A program made the position numbers and the translations under genes. This document shows positions 24,024-32,394 of a DNA stretch of 58,847 nt, in pieces. The stretch comes from Porticoccus sp. (GTDB lineage Bacteria > Pseudomonadota > Gammaproteobacteria > Pseudomonadales > Porticoccaceae). Numbering within the stretch: position 1 is the stretch's first letter; each line of letters begins with the position of its first letter. The notes beneath the pieces are model-generated. The model made no database searches. It was not told where the DNA came from and worked only from the letters and a program-made list of their open reading frames with translations. The stretch is from assembly GCA_002707685.1 (NCBI GenBank), contig PANQ01000008.1:65345-124191 (forward strand), written 5' to 3'.

Positions 24024-24476
24024 GTGACGAGCAACCACAGTTTCTATTTATATGCCGCAGTGATGCTGCTGGCTGGTTTGGGTATCCCCGTCATGGCAGC
24101 ATTGAACAGCGTGCTGGGCACAAAATTACAAAACCCGGCCTTGGCAACAACCATTCTTTTTGTGGTGGGTGGCGTGCTATCCATTGTTTACCTGCTTGCT
24201 TCTGGCAGCCTGCCAAAGTCTATGCCAGGCCATATCCCGGTTTATTACTATCTCGGTGGTGCCTTCGTCATTTTTTATATATTAACCATCACTTGGGTTG
24301 CGCCAAAATTTGGTGTGGGCAATGCCGTTTCATTCGTCTTGCTGGGGCAGGTTGTTTCGATGGCAGTCATTGATCATTTCAGGCTTTTAGGTGCGCCGTA
24401 CAACCCGGTAAATCTGATCCGGTTTGTCGGTCTGGTCCTGATGGTAATTGGCGTTTTTCTTGCTGTTCGGCGTTAG
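24024..24476 (+). CDS. DMT-superfamily membrane transporter (DUF606/YdcZ type)
   Basis: A 150-residue integral membrane protein with five hydrophobic segments (LYAAVMLLAGLGIPVMAAL; TTILFVVGGVLSIVYLLA; YYYLGGAFVIFYILTI; AVSFVLLGQVVSMAVID; LIRFVGLVLMVIGVFLAV). The GIPVMAALNSVLG...NPALATTILFVVGG pattern is the hallmark of DUF606 half-size drug/metabolite transporters, which work as dimers. The substrate is unknown. It starts with GTG at 24024. It is preceded by 115 bp of non-coding sequence and does not look operonic. Confidence 0.87.
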   Translation: MTSNHSFYLYAAVMLLAGLGIPVMAALNSVLGTKLQNPALATTILFVVGGVLSIVYLLASGSLPKSMPGHIPVYYYLGGAFVIFYILTITWVAPKFGVGNAVSFVLLGQVVSMAVIDHFRLLGAPYNPVNLIRFVGLVLMVIGVFLAVRR

Positions 24477-24608
24477 CTGCAATAAGTGAGATCAGAGATT
24501 AAGTGGAGTCGGGTTAAACCTAACCTGTTTCTACTTGTGGCCAAGTGGGTTTATGGCCCACGATGTTGAATTAAATCGGTCACTTACATCGCTTTTGGAG
24601 TTTGCTAA

Positions 24609-25574
24609 ATGCGTGTTTTTGCCAATCCGGTTGGTGCCGGCTCTCTCTGGTTCGACAACCTTGCCACGGCTGACGGAACCCCCGTCGCTTATGATCCCCA
24701 GGCGCGGGCTTTTCTGCCGATGCCACCGTTCTGTGCCAACCGAGACAAGATTGGCTGCAACTGGATAGCGCCGGACGAGGGGGCATTCTGTCGGTCCTGT
24801 GCCATGACGGCGCTGGCACCTGATCCTTCGATCCCTAATGCCATCCCCAACTGGGCACAGACCGAGGCGGCCAAGCGGTGGGCGCTGGATAATCTGGGGC
24901 GCTGGCATTGGTTTCGTCCGGAGGATCCGGGTGCGCGGCCGGTATTTCATATGCTCGCTGAAGGACCGACCCCTGTTGCGATGGGGCATGTTGAAGGTGT
25001 GGTGACGATTAGTGTGGCAGAGGTGGATCCCGTGCTGCTCACTACCCGTCGTGAAGCGCTGGAGGAGCCTTATCGCACCATGATAGGCCACATGCGCCAC
25101 GAAATTGCCCACATGCTCTGGTGGCGGCTGAGTCTTCGCGAGGATTTTCTCGATGCATTCCGGGAGATGTTTGGCGATGAGCGGGTGGACTATGTCGGGG
25201 CGCTTCAATACCACTACGAGAATGGCCCTCCGCCGAATTGGAGACAGCACTACCTGACCAGTTACGCCTCCACTCATCCCCATGAAGATTGGGCAGAAAC
25301 GGTGGCACACCTGCTGCATCTGACGGACATTGCCGACAGCTTCGTGGCCACCGGCCTGTCATCGCCGCAGATACCTCACACTGGCTGGGACCCGTATTCT
25401 GAGCCCGATGCCGAACGGCTGATCCAGATTGCGGCAGCGCTTACCGTGGGCGTCAATCACGTCAATCGTTCCATGGGTCTATCGGATATTTATCCGTTCG
25501 TGTTGTCGGACCACGCCCGTTACAAGCTGGCATTTGTTCATAACTGGCTGCGACGGGGTGCCCAGGGCCTTTGA
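24609..25574 (+). CDS. Putative zinc-binding metallopeptidase (DUF2248/Peptidase_Mx)
   Basis: A 321-residue cytoplasmic protein. The N-terminal 70 residues carry a zinc ribbon with CANRDKIGC and CRSC. The peptidase domain has HMRHEIAHMLWWRL with HEIAH as HExxH, and a later HEDWAETVAHLLHL that provides the third ligand. This pairing of ribbon and gluzincin-like motif identifies the family, for which no substrate is known. A second HEDWAETVAH-like fragment lies 100 bp after the stop (25677-25772), so the locus once held a related copy. It ends at the 49-bp palindrome shared with convergent metY. Confidence 0.9.
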   Translation: MRVFANPVGAGSLWFDNLATADGTPVAYDPQARAFLPMPPFCANRDKIGCNWIAPDEGAFCRSCAMTALAPDPSIPNAIPNWAQTEAAKRWALDNLGRWHWFRPEDPGARPVFHMLAEGPTPVAMGHVEGVVTISVAEVDPVLLTTRREALEEPYRTMIGHMRHEIAHMLWWRLSLREDFLDAFREMFGDERVDYVGALQYHYENGPPPNWRQHYLTSYASTHPHEDWAETVAHLLHLTDIADSFVATGLSSPQIPHTGWDPYSEPDAERLIQIAAALTVGVNHVNRSMGLSDIYPFVLSDHARYKLAFVHNWLRRGAQGL

Positions 25575-25611
25575 CTGCCGTTAGCGTGACAGGTCCGTGA
25601 GAAAGCGTGAG

Positions 25612-25660
25612 AAAGGGGTCGGAGTGAATAAATTTTAAATTTATTCACTCCGACCCCTTT
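25612..25660. repeat. 49-bp perfect palindrome (REP/MITE-like)
   Basis: Each arm is 24 bases (25612-25635 and 25637-25660) around a single central T. The outer half is GC-rich (AAAGGGGTCGGAGTGAA) and the inner half AT-rich (TAAATTT). GGGGTCGGAGTGA-type palindromes resemble the repeats that REP-associated tyrosine transposases mobilise. It also sits between convergent genes and could act as a two-way terminator. Confidence 0.8.
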
Positions 25661-25676
25661 GGTTCCTGAATATTAG

Positions 25677-25772
25677 GCAGAAACGGTGGCACACCTGTTG
25701 CACCTGACGGATATTGCCGACAGTTTCACCAACCTGCCTGGTGTGTGCTTGTTCAAAGGTCGCCAGTATTAA
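25677..25772 (+). pseudogene. Fragment of a second zinc metallopeptidase copy
   Basis: This frame reads AETVAHLLHLTDIADSF followed by an unrelated tail, with no start. The first 17 codons match 25293-25343 of the complete gene, with only four C/T changes, all at synonymous positions. It therefore comes from a diverged paralogue or a tandem duplicate, not a recent copying error. Its TAA overlaps the metY stop on the other strand. Confidence 0.65.
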
Positions 25773-27043
25773 CCCACGGACTTTTCGAGTGCCTGGTCGA
25801 TGTCTGCCATCAGGTCGTCAACGTGTTCGATACCAATTGACAGTCGAACCATGTCGGCGCTGACACCGGCCGCTTTCAGTTCGTCGTCATTCAACTGGCG
25901 GTGGGTGGTCGATGCGGGTATGGCGGCACAGCTTTTTGCATCGCCGATGTTTACCAATCGCAATATCAACGCCAGGGCATCGTAGAAACGGGCCCCGGCT
26001 TCGCGGCCACCCTCGATGCCAAAGCTGAGGATCCCCGAGGCTTTACCCTTCATGTACTTTTGTGCCAGCGCGTGGTCTTTGTGGTTAGGCAAACCCGCAT
26101 AGTTGACCCAGCTGACTCGAGGGTGCTGCTGCAGGTATTCGGCTATTTTCTGGGTGTTTTCGCACACGCGCTCGATCCGCAGTGCGAGAGTTTCCAGCCC
26201 CTGCAGCAGGTTCCAGGCGGCCTGAGCCGACAGAACCGCACCCATATTCCGAAGGGGTACAACCCGCGCCCGGGTAATAAAGGCGGCTTCCCCCACATCG
26301 CGGGTGTAGCTGACGCCGTGATAAGACACATCCGGCTCATTCAGCAGTGCAAAGCGCTTGGGCTGGTCAGCCCAGGGGAATGTGCCAGAATCAACGATTA
26401 CACCACCCATCGTGGTGCCGTGCCCACCCATGTATTTGGTGGCTGAGTGCACGACAATGTCGGCACCCTGTTCAATCGGCCGCCACAGGAAGGGGGTGGC
26501 TACAGTGTTATCGACAACCAGCGGAATACCCGCAGCGTGAGCGATGTCAGCCAGACGTTTGATATCCACAACGCTGCCCGACGGATTGCCAATCGATTCG
26601 CAGTAAAGCACCTTGGTGCGGTCATCGATCAGGGCTTCAATACCGGCAAAATCGTCTTTGTCGGCAAAACGGGTTTCAATTCCCTGGCGGGGCAGGGTGT
26701 GGGCGAGCAGGTTGTAGGTGCCGCCATACAATTCACTGATCGAAACAAGGTTGTCGCCCGTTTCGCTGATTGTCTGAATGGCGTAGGTAATGGCCGCCAT
26801 GCCGGAGGCGACTGCCAGGGCCCCGATGCCACCCTCGAGCGCTGCGATTCTCTGTTCGAGGACGGCGCAGGTCGGGTTCATAATGCGTGAGTAGATGTTG
26901 CCGGCAACTTTCAGGTCAAACAAATCCGCACCGTGTTGGGCATTGTCAAAGGAGAAAGAAGTTGTTTGATGAATGGGTACTGCAACCGCGTGCTGGTTGT
27001 CGGCCTCATAGCCGTGGTGCAAGGCAATGGTTTCGGGTTTCAT
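25769..27043 (-). CDS. metY: O-acetylhomoserine sulfhydrylase (MetY)
   Basis: A 424-residue PLP enzyme of the Cys/Met metabolism family that makes homocysteine from O-acetylhomoserine and sulfide. It begins ETIALHHGYEADNQHAVAVP, typical of MetY; the ASGMAAI phosphate-binding loop and HSATKYMGGHGTTMGGV carry the PLP lysine. The start at 27043 is supported by AAGGA seven bases upstream on the minus strand; the frame runs to 27100 without support. It stands alone, divergent from the GNAT gene. Cystathionine gamma-lyase or synthase is less likely, given the length and the N-terminal block. Confidence 0.93.
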   Translation of the reverse strand: MKPETIALHHGYEADNQHAVAVPIHQTTSFSFDNAQHGADLFDLKVAGNIYSRIMNPTCAVLEQRIAALEGGIGALAVASGMAAITYAIQTISETGDNLVSISELYGGTYNLLAHTLPRQGIETRFADKDDFAGIEALIDDRTKVLYCESIGNPSGSVVDIKRLADIAHAAGIPLVVDNTVATPFLWRPIEQGADIVVHSATKYMGGHGTTMGGVIVDSGTFPWADQPKRFALLNEPDVSYHGVSYTRDVGEAAFITRARVVPLRNMGAVLSAQAAWNLLQGLETLALRIERVCENTQKIAEYLQQHPRVSWVNYAGLPNHKDHALAQKYMKGKASGILSFGIEGGREAGARFYDALALILRLVNIGDAKSCAAIPASTTHRQLNDDELKAAGVSADMVRLSIGIEHVDDLMADIDQALEKSVG

Positions 27044-27255
27044 GGATGAGTCCTTTTTCGCCGGATGAATGCATGTTAGCTCGGGTAAGCAGGATGACAA
27101 GCGAACACAAGCAATACACGGAATCGTTCATTATTATAGTGCCAGAGTCCGTGAGTGGTGTAGTCTGGGATTTTCTCGGTATTGCCGGGATAAAGGAAAA
27201 ACTCCGATCAGGTATAACTTCCAACTTTTCCATACGTGTCTGAGACGTTAAGCAA

Positions 27256-27798
27256 ATGGTCATAACCAGAGACAATGCCGGCAACTTCAGGATACGCAAA
27301 GCGGTGCAAGCCGACCTGCCTGTGCTTGTCGATTTCCTTGCCAGACTGGCACTTCACGTTGCAGGGGAACCACCTCACACCCTTAAGAAAGAGGAGCGAA
27401 AACGGCTGATGGCAACGCTGCGCTCGTCTCTTTCAGATCCGGGTAAGCTGCTTGTTGTGGCCGAGGCGGGCGATGCCAGGTTGGTGGGGATGGGCTATTT
27501 ATACGTGTGGCGTAATCAGGGTATCTGGGAACAGTCTGGAGACATTGAGTGCAAGTCCGGCATTATTGATGATGTTTGGGTGGAGCCGAATTTTCGTAAA
27601 CTTGGCGTTTCCAGTGCCATACTTCGGGAGTTGGTTGCATTTGCGGAGAGTCAGGGTATCGATGAGTTGATCCTCGAATACGCCGCTTCCAACAAGGAGG
27701 CAGCGGCGACCTGGAGTAAGCTGGGGTTCAAGCCTACGGGAGTCCGTGCTGCGGCCTTCACAACGGTCGTGCAGAGCGCTCTGGCAAAACGGCGATGA
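27256..27798 (+). CDS. GNAT-family N-acetyltransferase
   Basis: A 180-residue acetyltransferase. The N-terminal FRIRKAVQADLPVLVDFLARLALHVAG opens the GNAT fold. The acetyl-CoA-binding motif A is IDDVWVEPNFRKLGVSSAILRELVAFAE (the R/KxxGxx/A version here reads RKLGVS), and motif B is EYAASNKEAAATWSKLGFKPTG. The substrate cannot be predicted. It is followed 48 bp later by the deacetylase-fold gene in the same direction, so the two may be cotranscribed. An acetylation/deacetylation pairing is tempting but unproven. Confidence 0.88.
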   Translation: MVITRDNAGNFRIRKAVQADLPVLVDFLARLALHVAGEPPHTLKKEERKRLMATLRSSLSDPGKLLVVAEAGDARLVGMGYLYVWRNQGIWEQSGDIECKSGIIDDVWVEPNFRKLGVSSAILRELVAFAESQGIDELILEYAASNKEAAATWSKLGFKPTGVRAAAFTTVVQSALAKRR

Positions 27799-27846
27799 GC
27801 TCGTAATCTGTAAGCAGACAGTTTCGAACAGTCAAAGGGGAATTGG

Positions 27847-28947
27847 GTGATAGGCGATCGCAAGGTAGATGTCTTTTTTGACGAGGTGATGCTGGGCCAT
27901 GACCCACAGGTGGATTTGCCTTTTATCCCCAGTCGGGTGGAAAAACATGTCAGAACCATCCTGCAAGAACTGGACTTTAAATGGAGCTATCCGGAACATC
28001 CCGGACGGCTGAGTGCGATCAAGACGTACCTTGACGAGAACCCGATTCAAGGCATCCATTTGACGTCGGGTGCCAGTGCCACATACAAGCAGCTGAGCCG
28101 CGTTCATACCACGTCATATCTCGATCATATTTTCTCCCTGGCAGGAAAAAGCGCCTGGCTGGATAGTGATACCACTGCTGTGTCACCCGACAGTATCAAG
28201 GCAGCCATCGCCGCAGCCGGTAATGCCATCGCAGCGGTGGAAAGCGTGGTCAATAAAAAGTCAAAAAGTGCCTTTGCGTTGGTTCGCCCCCCGGGTCATC
28301 ACGCTGAGCCGGTCCGGGCCAGAGGTTTCTGTTTGCTGAATAATGTTGCAGTGGCGGCAGCCCATGCCCAGGCGAAGTTGAATTGTGAGCGAATCCTAAT
28401 CGTTGACTGGGATGCACACCATGGCAATGGTACCCAGGAAATATTCTGGGCGGACCCCGATGTGCTGTTTTTCGATACCCACTGTGCCGCACCTTTTTAT
28501 CCCGGTTCGGGCCATCTTGACGAAGTCGGTGCCGGACTCGGCGAAGGTTACACGATTAACGTACCGCTCCCTGAAGCTGCCGGTGACATTGCTATTGAGA
28601 AAGCTTTTCGTGAAATACTGCTCCCGGCCGTCGAGCGCTTTAAACCCGATCTGGTTCTGGTCTCGGCTGGCTTTGACCCGCATCACAATGATATGGCCAT
28701 GAATATGACCTATAACGGTTTCAAGGTCCTCACGCGCATCGTTCAGGATATTGCCGACCAATACTGCGATGGCAGGCTGGCGCTTGTTCTGGAAGGCGGC
28801 TACAACCTGACATCGCTTTCCCGTGGGGTGCACGCTGTGCTGGAGGTGTTGGCGGGAGGTGATGTGCCAGAATTGCTGGAGTGTGGGGTGAAGGAAGTGA
28901 CGGAAGCGGCGGAATTCCATCGCACGGCATTTATCGACGATGACTGA
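27847..28947 (+). CDS. Histone-deacetylase-family amidohydrolase
   Basis: A 366-residue zinc hydrolase of the arginase/deacetylase fold (class II HDAC-like, as in acetylpolyamine amidohydrolases). Diagnostic blocks are the RPPGHHAEP active-site His pair, GFCLLNNVAVAAAHA, the IVDWDAHHGNGTQEIF zinc site (Asp and His ligands), SAGFDPHHND and LEGGYNLTSLS. The GTG at 27847 is the likely start. The substrate is probably an acetylated small molecule or polyamine, or a protein lysine; which one cannot be told. A strong hairpin terminator follows eight bases after the stop. Confidence 0.92.
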   Translation: MIGDRKVDVFFDEVMLGHDPQVDLPFIPSRVEKHVRTILQELDFKWSYPEHPGRLSAIKTYLDENPIQGIHLTSGASATYKQLSRVHTTSYLDHIFSLAGKSAWLDSDTTAVSPDSIKAAIAAAGNAIAAVESVVNKKSKSAFALVRPPGHHAEPVRARGFCLLNNVAVAAAHAQAKLNCERILIVDWDAHHGNGTQEIFWADPDVLFFDTHCAAPFYPGSGHLDEVGAGLGEGYTINVPLPEAAGDIAIEKAFREILLPAVERFKPDLVLVSAGFDPHHNDMAMNMTYNGFKVLTRIVQDIADQYCDGRLALVLEGGYNLTSLSRGVHAVLEVLAGGDVPELLECGVKEVTEAAEFHRTAFIDDD

Positions 28948-28956
28948 AATGAAAGC

Positions 28957-29009
28957 CGCGGCCAGGTACAACTTTCGAGGTAAAAAAGTCGTACCTGGCC
29001 GCAGTTTTT
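28957..29009. terminator. Strong bidirectional terminator
   Basis: GCGGCCAGGTAC (28958-28969) pairs perfectly with GTACCTGGCCGC (28991-29002), extended by an ACTTT/AAAGT pair inside, and is followed by AGTTTTT on the plus strand. It lies between convergent genes and should stop the deacetylase transcript on the plus side and that of hmp on the minus side. Confidence 0.85.
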
Positions 29010-30180
29010 ACAGCTCTTCCAGTGGCCCGAAGAATTCATAGCGAATGCGGTCGAGAGGAATTTTCAATTCATTGAGCGCACGATAACAGGCCTGCATAAA
29101 GGGTTTTGGCCCGAGGAAATACACGTCTATTTCCCCATGGGCAGGCAACAGTCCCGCCAGGCGTTCGCGATCAAAAAATCCGCTGTGCTGGTCTTTGTCC
29201 TGGGGCAGGGGGTCGCTGTAACAGTAGTAGCGGTGCAGGTTTTCGTAGTTGTGGGCCATTTCCTCAACCAGATCCTTGAATGCGTGGCAATCGCTGTTCA
29301 GGGCCCCATGCAGGAAATGTACCTGGCGGCCACTGTCCAATGCGGGCTGCAGCATGCTGACGGTGGGTGTGATACCGACGCCACCACTCAGTAATACCAG
29401 CGGCCGCTGGGCGTCGTTGAGAACAAAGTCGCCACAGGGTGCGGTCAGTTTGATGTGATCGTTGACGCTGAACTGATCGTGCAGATAGTTCGAGACCAGC
29501 CCGCCGGGTTCGCGCTTTACACTGATCCGGTAATACGGCTTGCCGGGGCTGTCCGACAGCGAATAATTACGGCGGACAGCCTGCCCGTCAATGTCGAGTA
29601 TCAGGGTGATGTACTGACCGGGCTTGAAGCCGGCAATGGGTTTGCCGTCGGCCGGTTCAAAGTAGAATGATGTGATGACATCGCTTTCACGAATTTTTTT
29701 CACCAGCACGAAGCCGCGTTCACCGCGCCAGCCACCGGGTTTCTCCTGGTTGGCCTGATAAACCTGCTCTTCGGCGTTGATCAGTAGCTCTGCCAGTTGA
29801 CCATAGGCTTCACCCCAGGCTGAGAGGACCTCTTCTGTGGCTGCATCGCCCAGTGTTTCCTTAATGGCTGCCAGCAGGCATTCGCCGACGATGGGGTAGT
29901 GCTCCGGCAGGATATTCAGCGAGACGTGCTTTTGCACAATGAGTCCTACGGCATCGCCGAGCACTTCCAGACGATCCAGGTTGCTGGCATAGGCGACCAC
30001 GGCATTGGCCAGCGCCCGTGGCTGCGTACCTGTTGCCTGGTGGGCCTGGTTGAAATAGTCCCTGACGGCCGGGTAGCGGTCGAACATCAGCGGATAAAAG
30101 ACCTCGGTGATTTGATTCACGTGCTCGCCCACGATGGGCAGGGTGGCATCAATAATGTCTCTGGACTGTTGTGAAAGCAT
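29008..30180 (-). CDS. hmp: Flavohemoglobin / nitric oxide dioxygenase (Hmp)
   Basis: A 390-residue enzyme that oxidises nitric oxide to nitrate with O2 and NAD(P)H. The globin domain (1-135) includes VGEHVNQITEVFYPLMFDRYP and the proximal-His region ALANAVVAYASNLD...VQKHVSLNILPEHYPIVGE. The FAD domain has RNYSLSD, and the NAD domain VLLSGGVGITPTVSML plus the closing FFGPLEEL. The start at 30180 (MLSQQSRD) has GGAGT about six bases upstream; the frame to 30273 would run through the promoter. It is divergent from norR, and a sigma-54 promoter 67 bases upstream argues for NO-responsive control. Confidence 0.96.
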   Translation of the reverse strand: MLSQQSRDIIDATLPIVGEHVNQITEVFYPLMFDRYPAVRDYFNQAHQATGTQPRALANAVVAYASNLDRLEVLGDAVGLIVQKHVSLNILPEHYPIVGECLLAAIKETLGDAATEEVLSAWGEAYGQLAELLINAEEQVYQANQEKPGGWRGERGFVLVKKIRESDVITSFYFEPADGKPIAGFKPGQYITLILDIDGQAVRRNYSLSDSPGKPYYRISVKREPGGLVSNYLHDQFSVNDHIKLTAPCGDFVLNDAQRPLVLLSGGVGITPTVSMLQPALDSGRQVHFLHGALNSDCHAFKDLVEEMAHNYENLHRYYCYSDPLPQDKDQHSGFFDRERLAGLLPAHGEIDVYFLGPKPFMQACYRALNELKIPLDRIRYEFFGPLEEL

Positions 30181-30246
30181 AACGTACTCCATTCTCTGCT
30201 GTGAGTGCTGTTCGGATATAAAAAGCTGCTCAGGTACAAGAGATAA

Positions 30247-30263
30247 GGCATTTATTGTGCCAA
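30247..30263 (-). promoter_or_regulatory. Sigma-54 promoter of hmp
   Basis: On the minus strand the sequence reads TTGGCAC-AATAAA-TGCC: the -24 element matches the consensus completely, GG and GC are 12 bases apart, and the -12 element has ATGC instead of TTGC. It lies 67 bases before the hmp start. A NorR-type activator gene is divergent and adjacent, which strongly supports the call. Confidence 0.8.
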
Positions 30264-30266
30264 CAT

Positions 30267-30285
30267 ATAACACTATGAATGTTAT
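30267..30285. promoter_or_regulatory. Inverted repeat in the hmp-norR interval, possible regulator site
   Basis: ATAACA-N7-TGTTAT lies just upstream of the -24 element. NorR sites have a GT-N7-AC core, which this repeat approximates. Its closeness to the promoter is unusual for an enhancer site, so it could instead be a repressor site. The whole interval up to norR is AT-rich with related half-sites. Confidence 0.35.
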
Positions 30286-30355
30286 AAAAATAATTTTTAT
30301 GCTGTTAAAGTGATACCATTCGTAATGATGTTAAATAAACAATAATGGTGTATTT

Positions 30356-31927
30356 ATGACAGCAAGTAATGTGCCTGAGGTCATGCTGGAGATTCTTGCG
30401 GACCTGTGCCGGGAAATGTCGCCTGAACAGCGCTATGCCCGCTTGCTGACGGCGCTGAATCAGGTCTTTCCCTGCGATGCTGCCGCCCTGTTGAAGTTGC
30501 AGGGCTCCACGTTGCAACCCATGGCGGTCAACGGGCTCAGCGAGGACGCGATGGGACGTACCTTCGTGGTGGATGAGCAGCCGCGGCTGGCGAAAATTTT
30601 ATTGAGTCGCGAGCCGGTGCGATTCCTGGCGGATTCGGAATTATCCGATCCCTATGACGGGCTGATTGATGGCACCAGTGACAGCCTGCATGTGCATGAC
30701 TGTCTCGGCGTGTCTCTCTACATCGATGACATTCCCTGGGGGGTTCTGACAATGGATGCTTTGCAGCCCGGCGTATTCGACGATATTGATACGCTGGCGC
30801 TGCGCACGTTCATTCGTCTCACTGAGGCAACCATCAGAATCATTAATCTGATTGGTGGACTACAGGCTCGCGCCGAGCGGGAACATCTTGTGGCGCAGGC
30901 CGTAGTGGCGGATCAGGGGCAGTCACAGCTGATTGGTGACAGCAAGGCGATGAAACTGCTTTACCAGGATATCAATGTGGTCGCGCGATCTGATCTGGCG
31001 GTGCTGATCACTGGAGAAACCGGTGTGGGCAAAGAGTTGGTGGCCCGTCATCTTCACCTCAGTTCGGCACGTGCGGACTTTCCGCTGGTGTATGTGAATT
31101 GCGCTGCATTGCCGGAAAATCTGGTGGAAAGCGAGCTGTTTGGCCATACCCAGGGGGCATTCTCCGGTGCGTCGCAGGCCCGTGCCGGTAAGTTTGAGCT
31201 GGCCCATGGCGGCACATTGTTTCTCGATGAGGTGGGCGAGTTGCCGCTGGCTGTCCAGCCAAAGCTTTTGCGCGCTCTGCAAAGTGGCGAAATACAGCGT
31301 CCGGGTAGCGATGCCGTCCACCGGGTGGATGTGAGAATTATCGCTGCCACCAATCGGGATCTGAGTCGTGAGGTGGCGACCGGCCATTTTCGCGCGGATC
31401 TGTATCACCGTTTGGGTGTTTACCCCATCCAGGTCCCGGCATTGCGCGAACGTCATCGCGATGTGCTGGTATTGGCCGGGCACTTTCTTGAGCTGAATCG
31501 GCGTCGTCTAGGCCTGCGGGGTATAAGGCTGGATAGCAGTGCGCGGGAAGCCCTGCTGCATTATGACTGGCCGGGCAATGTCCGGGAGCTGGAGCATCTG
31601 ATCAGCCGGGCTGTGCTGCGGGCGCGGGCGCGTTTTCCACAGGAGGTTGGCTCGCGTAAATTGCTCAGCATCGGCCTGGAGGTGCTGGATCTGTCGGCGC
31701 CCGAAACCTGCTCAAGTCCCGCTGACGATCTAGCACTGACACCCTCTGATACTGTCAGCTCGCCGAACCTGCGGGAGGCCACTGCGAATTTCCAGCGGCG
31801 TCTGGTCAGTGATACATTGCACCGCTGTGATGGTAATCAGTCGCGGGCTGCGCGGGAGTTGGGACTGGACCGCGGCAATTTCAGCCGCCTGATTAAACGA
31901 CTGGGAGTAAACGGCCAGCGGCTTTAG
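30356..31927 (+). CDS. norR: NorR-type sigma-54-dependent NO-responsive activator
   Basis: A 523-residue enhancer-binding protein. Residues 1-180 form a GAF domain that in NorR holds a non-haem iron sensing NO. The AAA+ domain has Walker A GETGVGKE (220-227), Walker B GGTLFLDEVGELP, and the sigma-54-contacting loop as GAFSGA at 267-272 instead of the consensus GAFTGA. The C-terminal Fis-type helix-turn-helix is NQSRAARELGLDRGNFSRLIKRLG. It is divergent from hmp, whose sigma-54 promoter it presumably activates. The Thr-to-Ser change is conservative and occurs in some activators. Confidence 0.93.
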   Translation: MTASNVPEVMLEILADLCREMSPEQRYARLLTALNQVFPCDAAALLKLQGSTLQPMAVNGLSEDAMGRTFVVDEQPRLAKILLSREPVRFLADSELSDPYDGLIDGTSDSLHVHDCLGVSLYIDDIPWGVLTMDALQPGVFDDIDTLALRTFIRLTEATIRIINLIGGLQARAEREHLVAQAVVADQGQSQLIGDSKAMKLLYQDINVVARSDLAVLITGETGVGKELVARHLHLSSARADFPLVYVNCAALPENLVESELFGHTQGAFSGASQARAGKFELAHGGTLFLDEVGELPLAVQPKLLRALQSGEIQRPGSDAVHRVDVRIIAATNRDLSREVATGHFRADLYHRLGVYPIQVPALRERHRDVLVLAGHFLELNRRRLGLRGIRLDSSAREALLHYDWPGNVRELEHLISRAVLRARARFPQEVGSRKLLSIGLEVLDLSAPETCSSPADDLALTPSDTVSSPNLREATANFQRRLVSDTLHRCDGNQSRAARELGLDRGNFSRLIKRLGVNGQRL

Positions 31928-31985
31928 TGATAAGCTCTGGCTCAGCCAAAGACAACATCGCCAATGACTTAACCAGAGAAGCATC

Positions 31986-32360
31986 ATGATGAAATGGGCC
32001 ATTCTGTTCCTCGTTGTAGCATTCACACCTTACAGTGCGCTGGCCAACGATATTTGCGATTGCGAAGGTTCCAAAAAACCGGGCGGACCCTGCTATGCAG
32101 GCAAAGGCGGCCCAGCTTATGCCGGTCCCGGCGGGCCGGCCAACGCCGGTATTGGTGGGCCCTGTTATACCGGTAAAGGCGGCGCTCGCTACGAGGGGCC
32201 GGGCGGTCCGGCCTACAAAGGTTACGGCGGTGCCAGGTACGATGGTCTCGGTGGTCCGGCCTATAAAGGTTTGGGTGGCGCCTGCTATGCGGGAAAGGGT
32301 GGCCCCTGCAATCCGGCGAATAAAGGTGGCAAGCATTGCCCTGCAGTCTGTGAAGATTAG
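31986..32360 (+). CDS. Secreted glycine-rich octapeptide-repeat protein of unknown function
   Basis: A 124-residue protein with a clear signal peptide (MMKWAILFLVVAFTPYSALA, cleavage near NDIC). The mature part starts with CDCEG and then holds about ten octapeptides of the form GG(P/A)xYxGx: GGPCYAGK, GGPAYAGP, GGPANAGI, GGPCYTGK, GGARYEGP, GGPAYKGY, GGARYDGL, GGPAYKGL, GGACYAGK, GGPCNPAN, ending KHCPAVCED. Cysteine falls in a fixed repeat position in four units. I recognise no characterised family. It follows norR by 58 bp and precedes phzF by 34 bp. Cell-surface, metal-binding or structural roles are possible. Confidence 0.75.
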   Translation: MMKWAILFLVVAFTPYSALANDICDCEGSKKPGGPCYAGKGGPAYAGPGGPANAGIGGPCYTGKGGARYEGPGGPAYKGYGGARYDGLGGPAYKGLGGACYAGKGGPCNPANKGGKHCPAVCED

Positions 32361-32394
32361 CAGTTGAGCACCTGCGATCTTTTGGTGAACTGAC

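Noticed and set aside
24531-25319. 262-codon open frame on the minus strand
   Set aside because: It is antisense to the zinc metallopeptidase, which carries the HEIAH and zinc-ribbon motifs; no domain is seen in it.
31893-32336. 147-codon minus-strand frame with repeats
   Set aside because: It is the mirror of the octapeptide repeats; the plus strand has a signal peptide and the better codon pattern.
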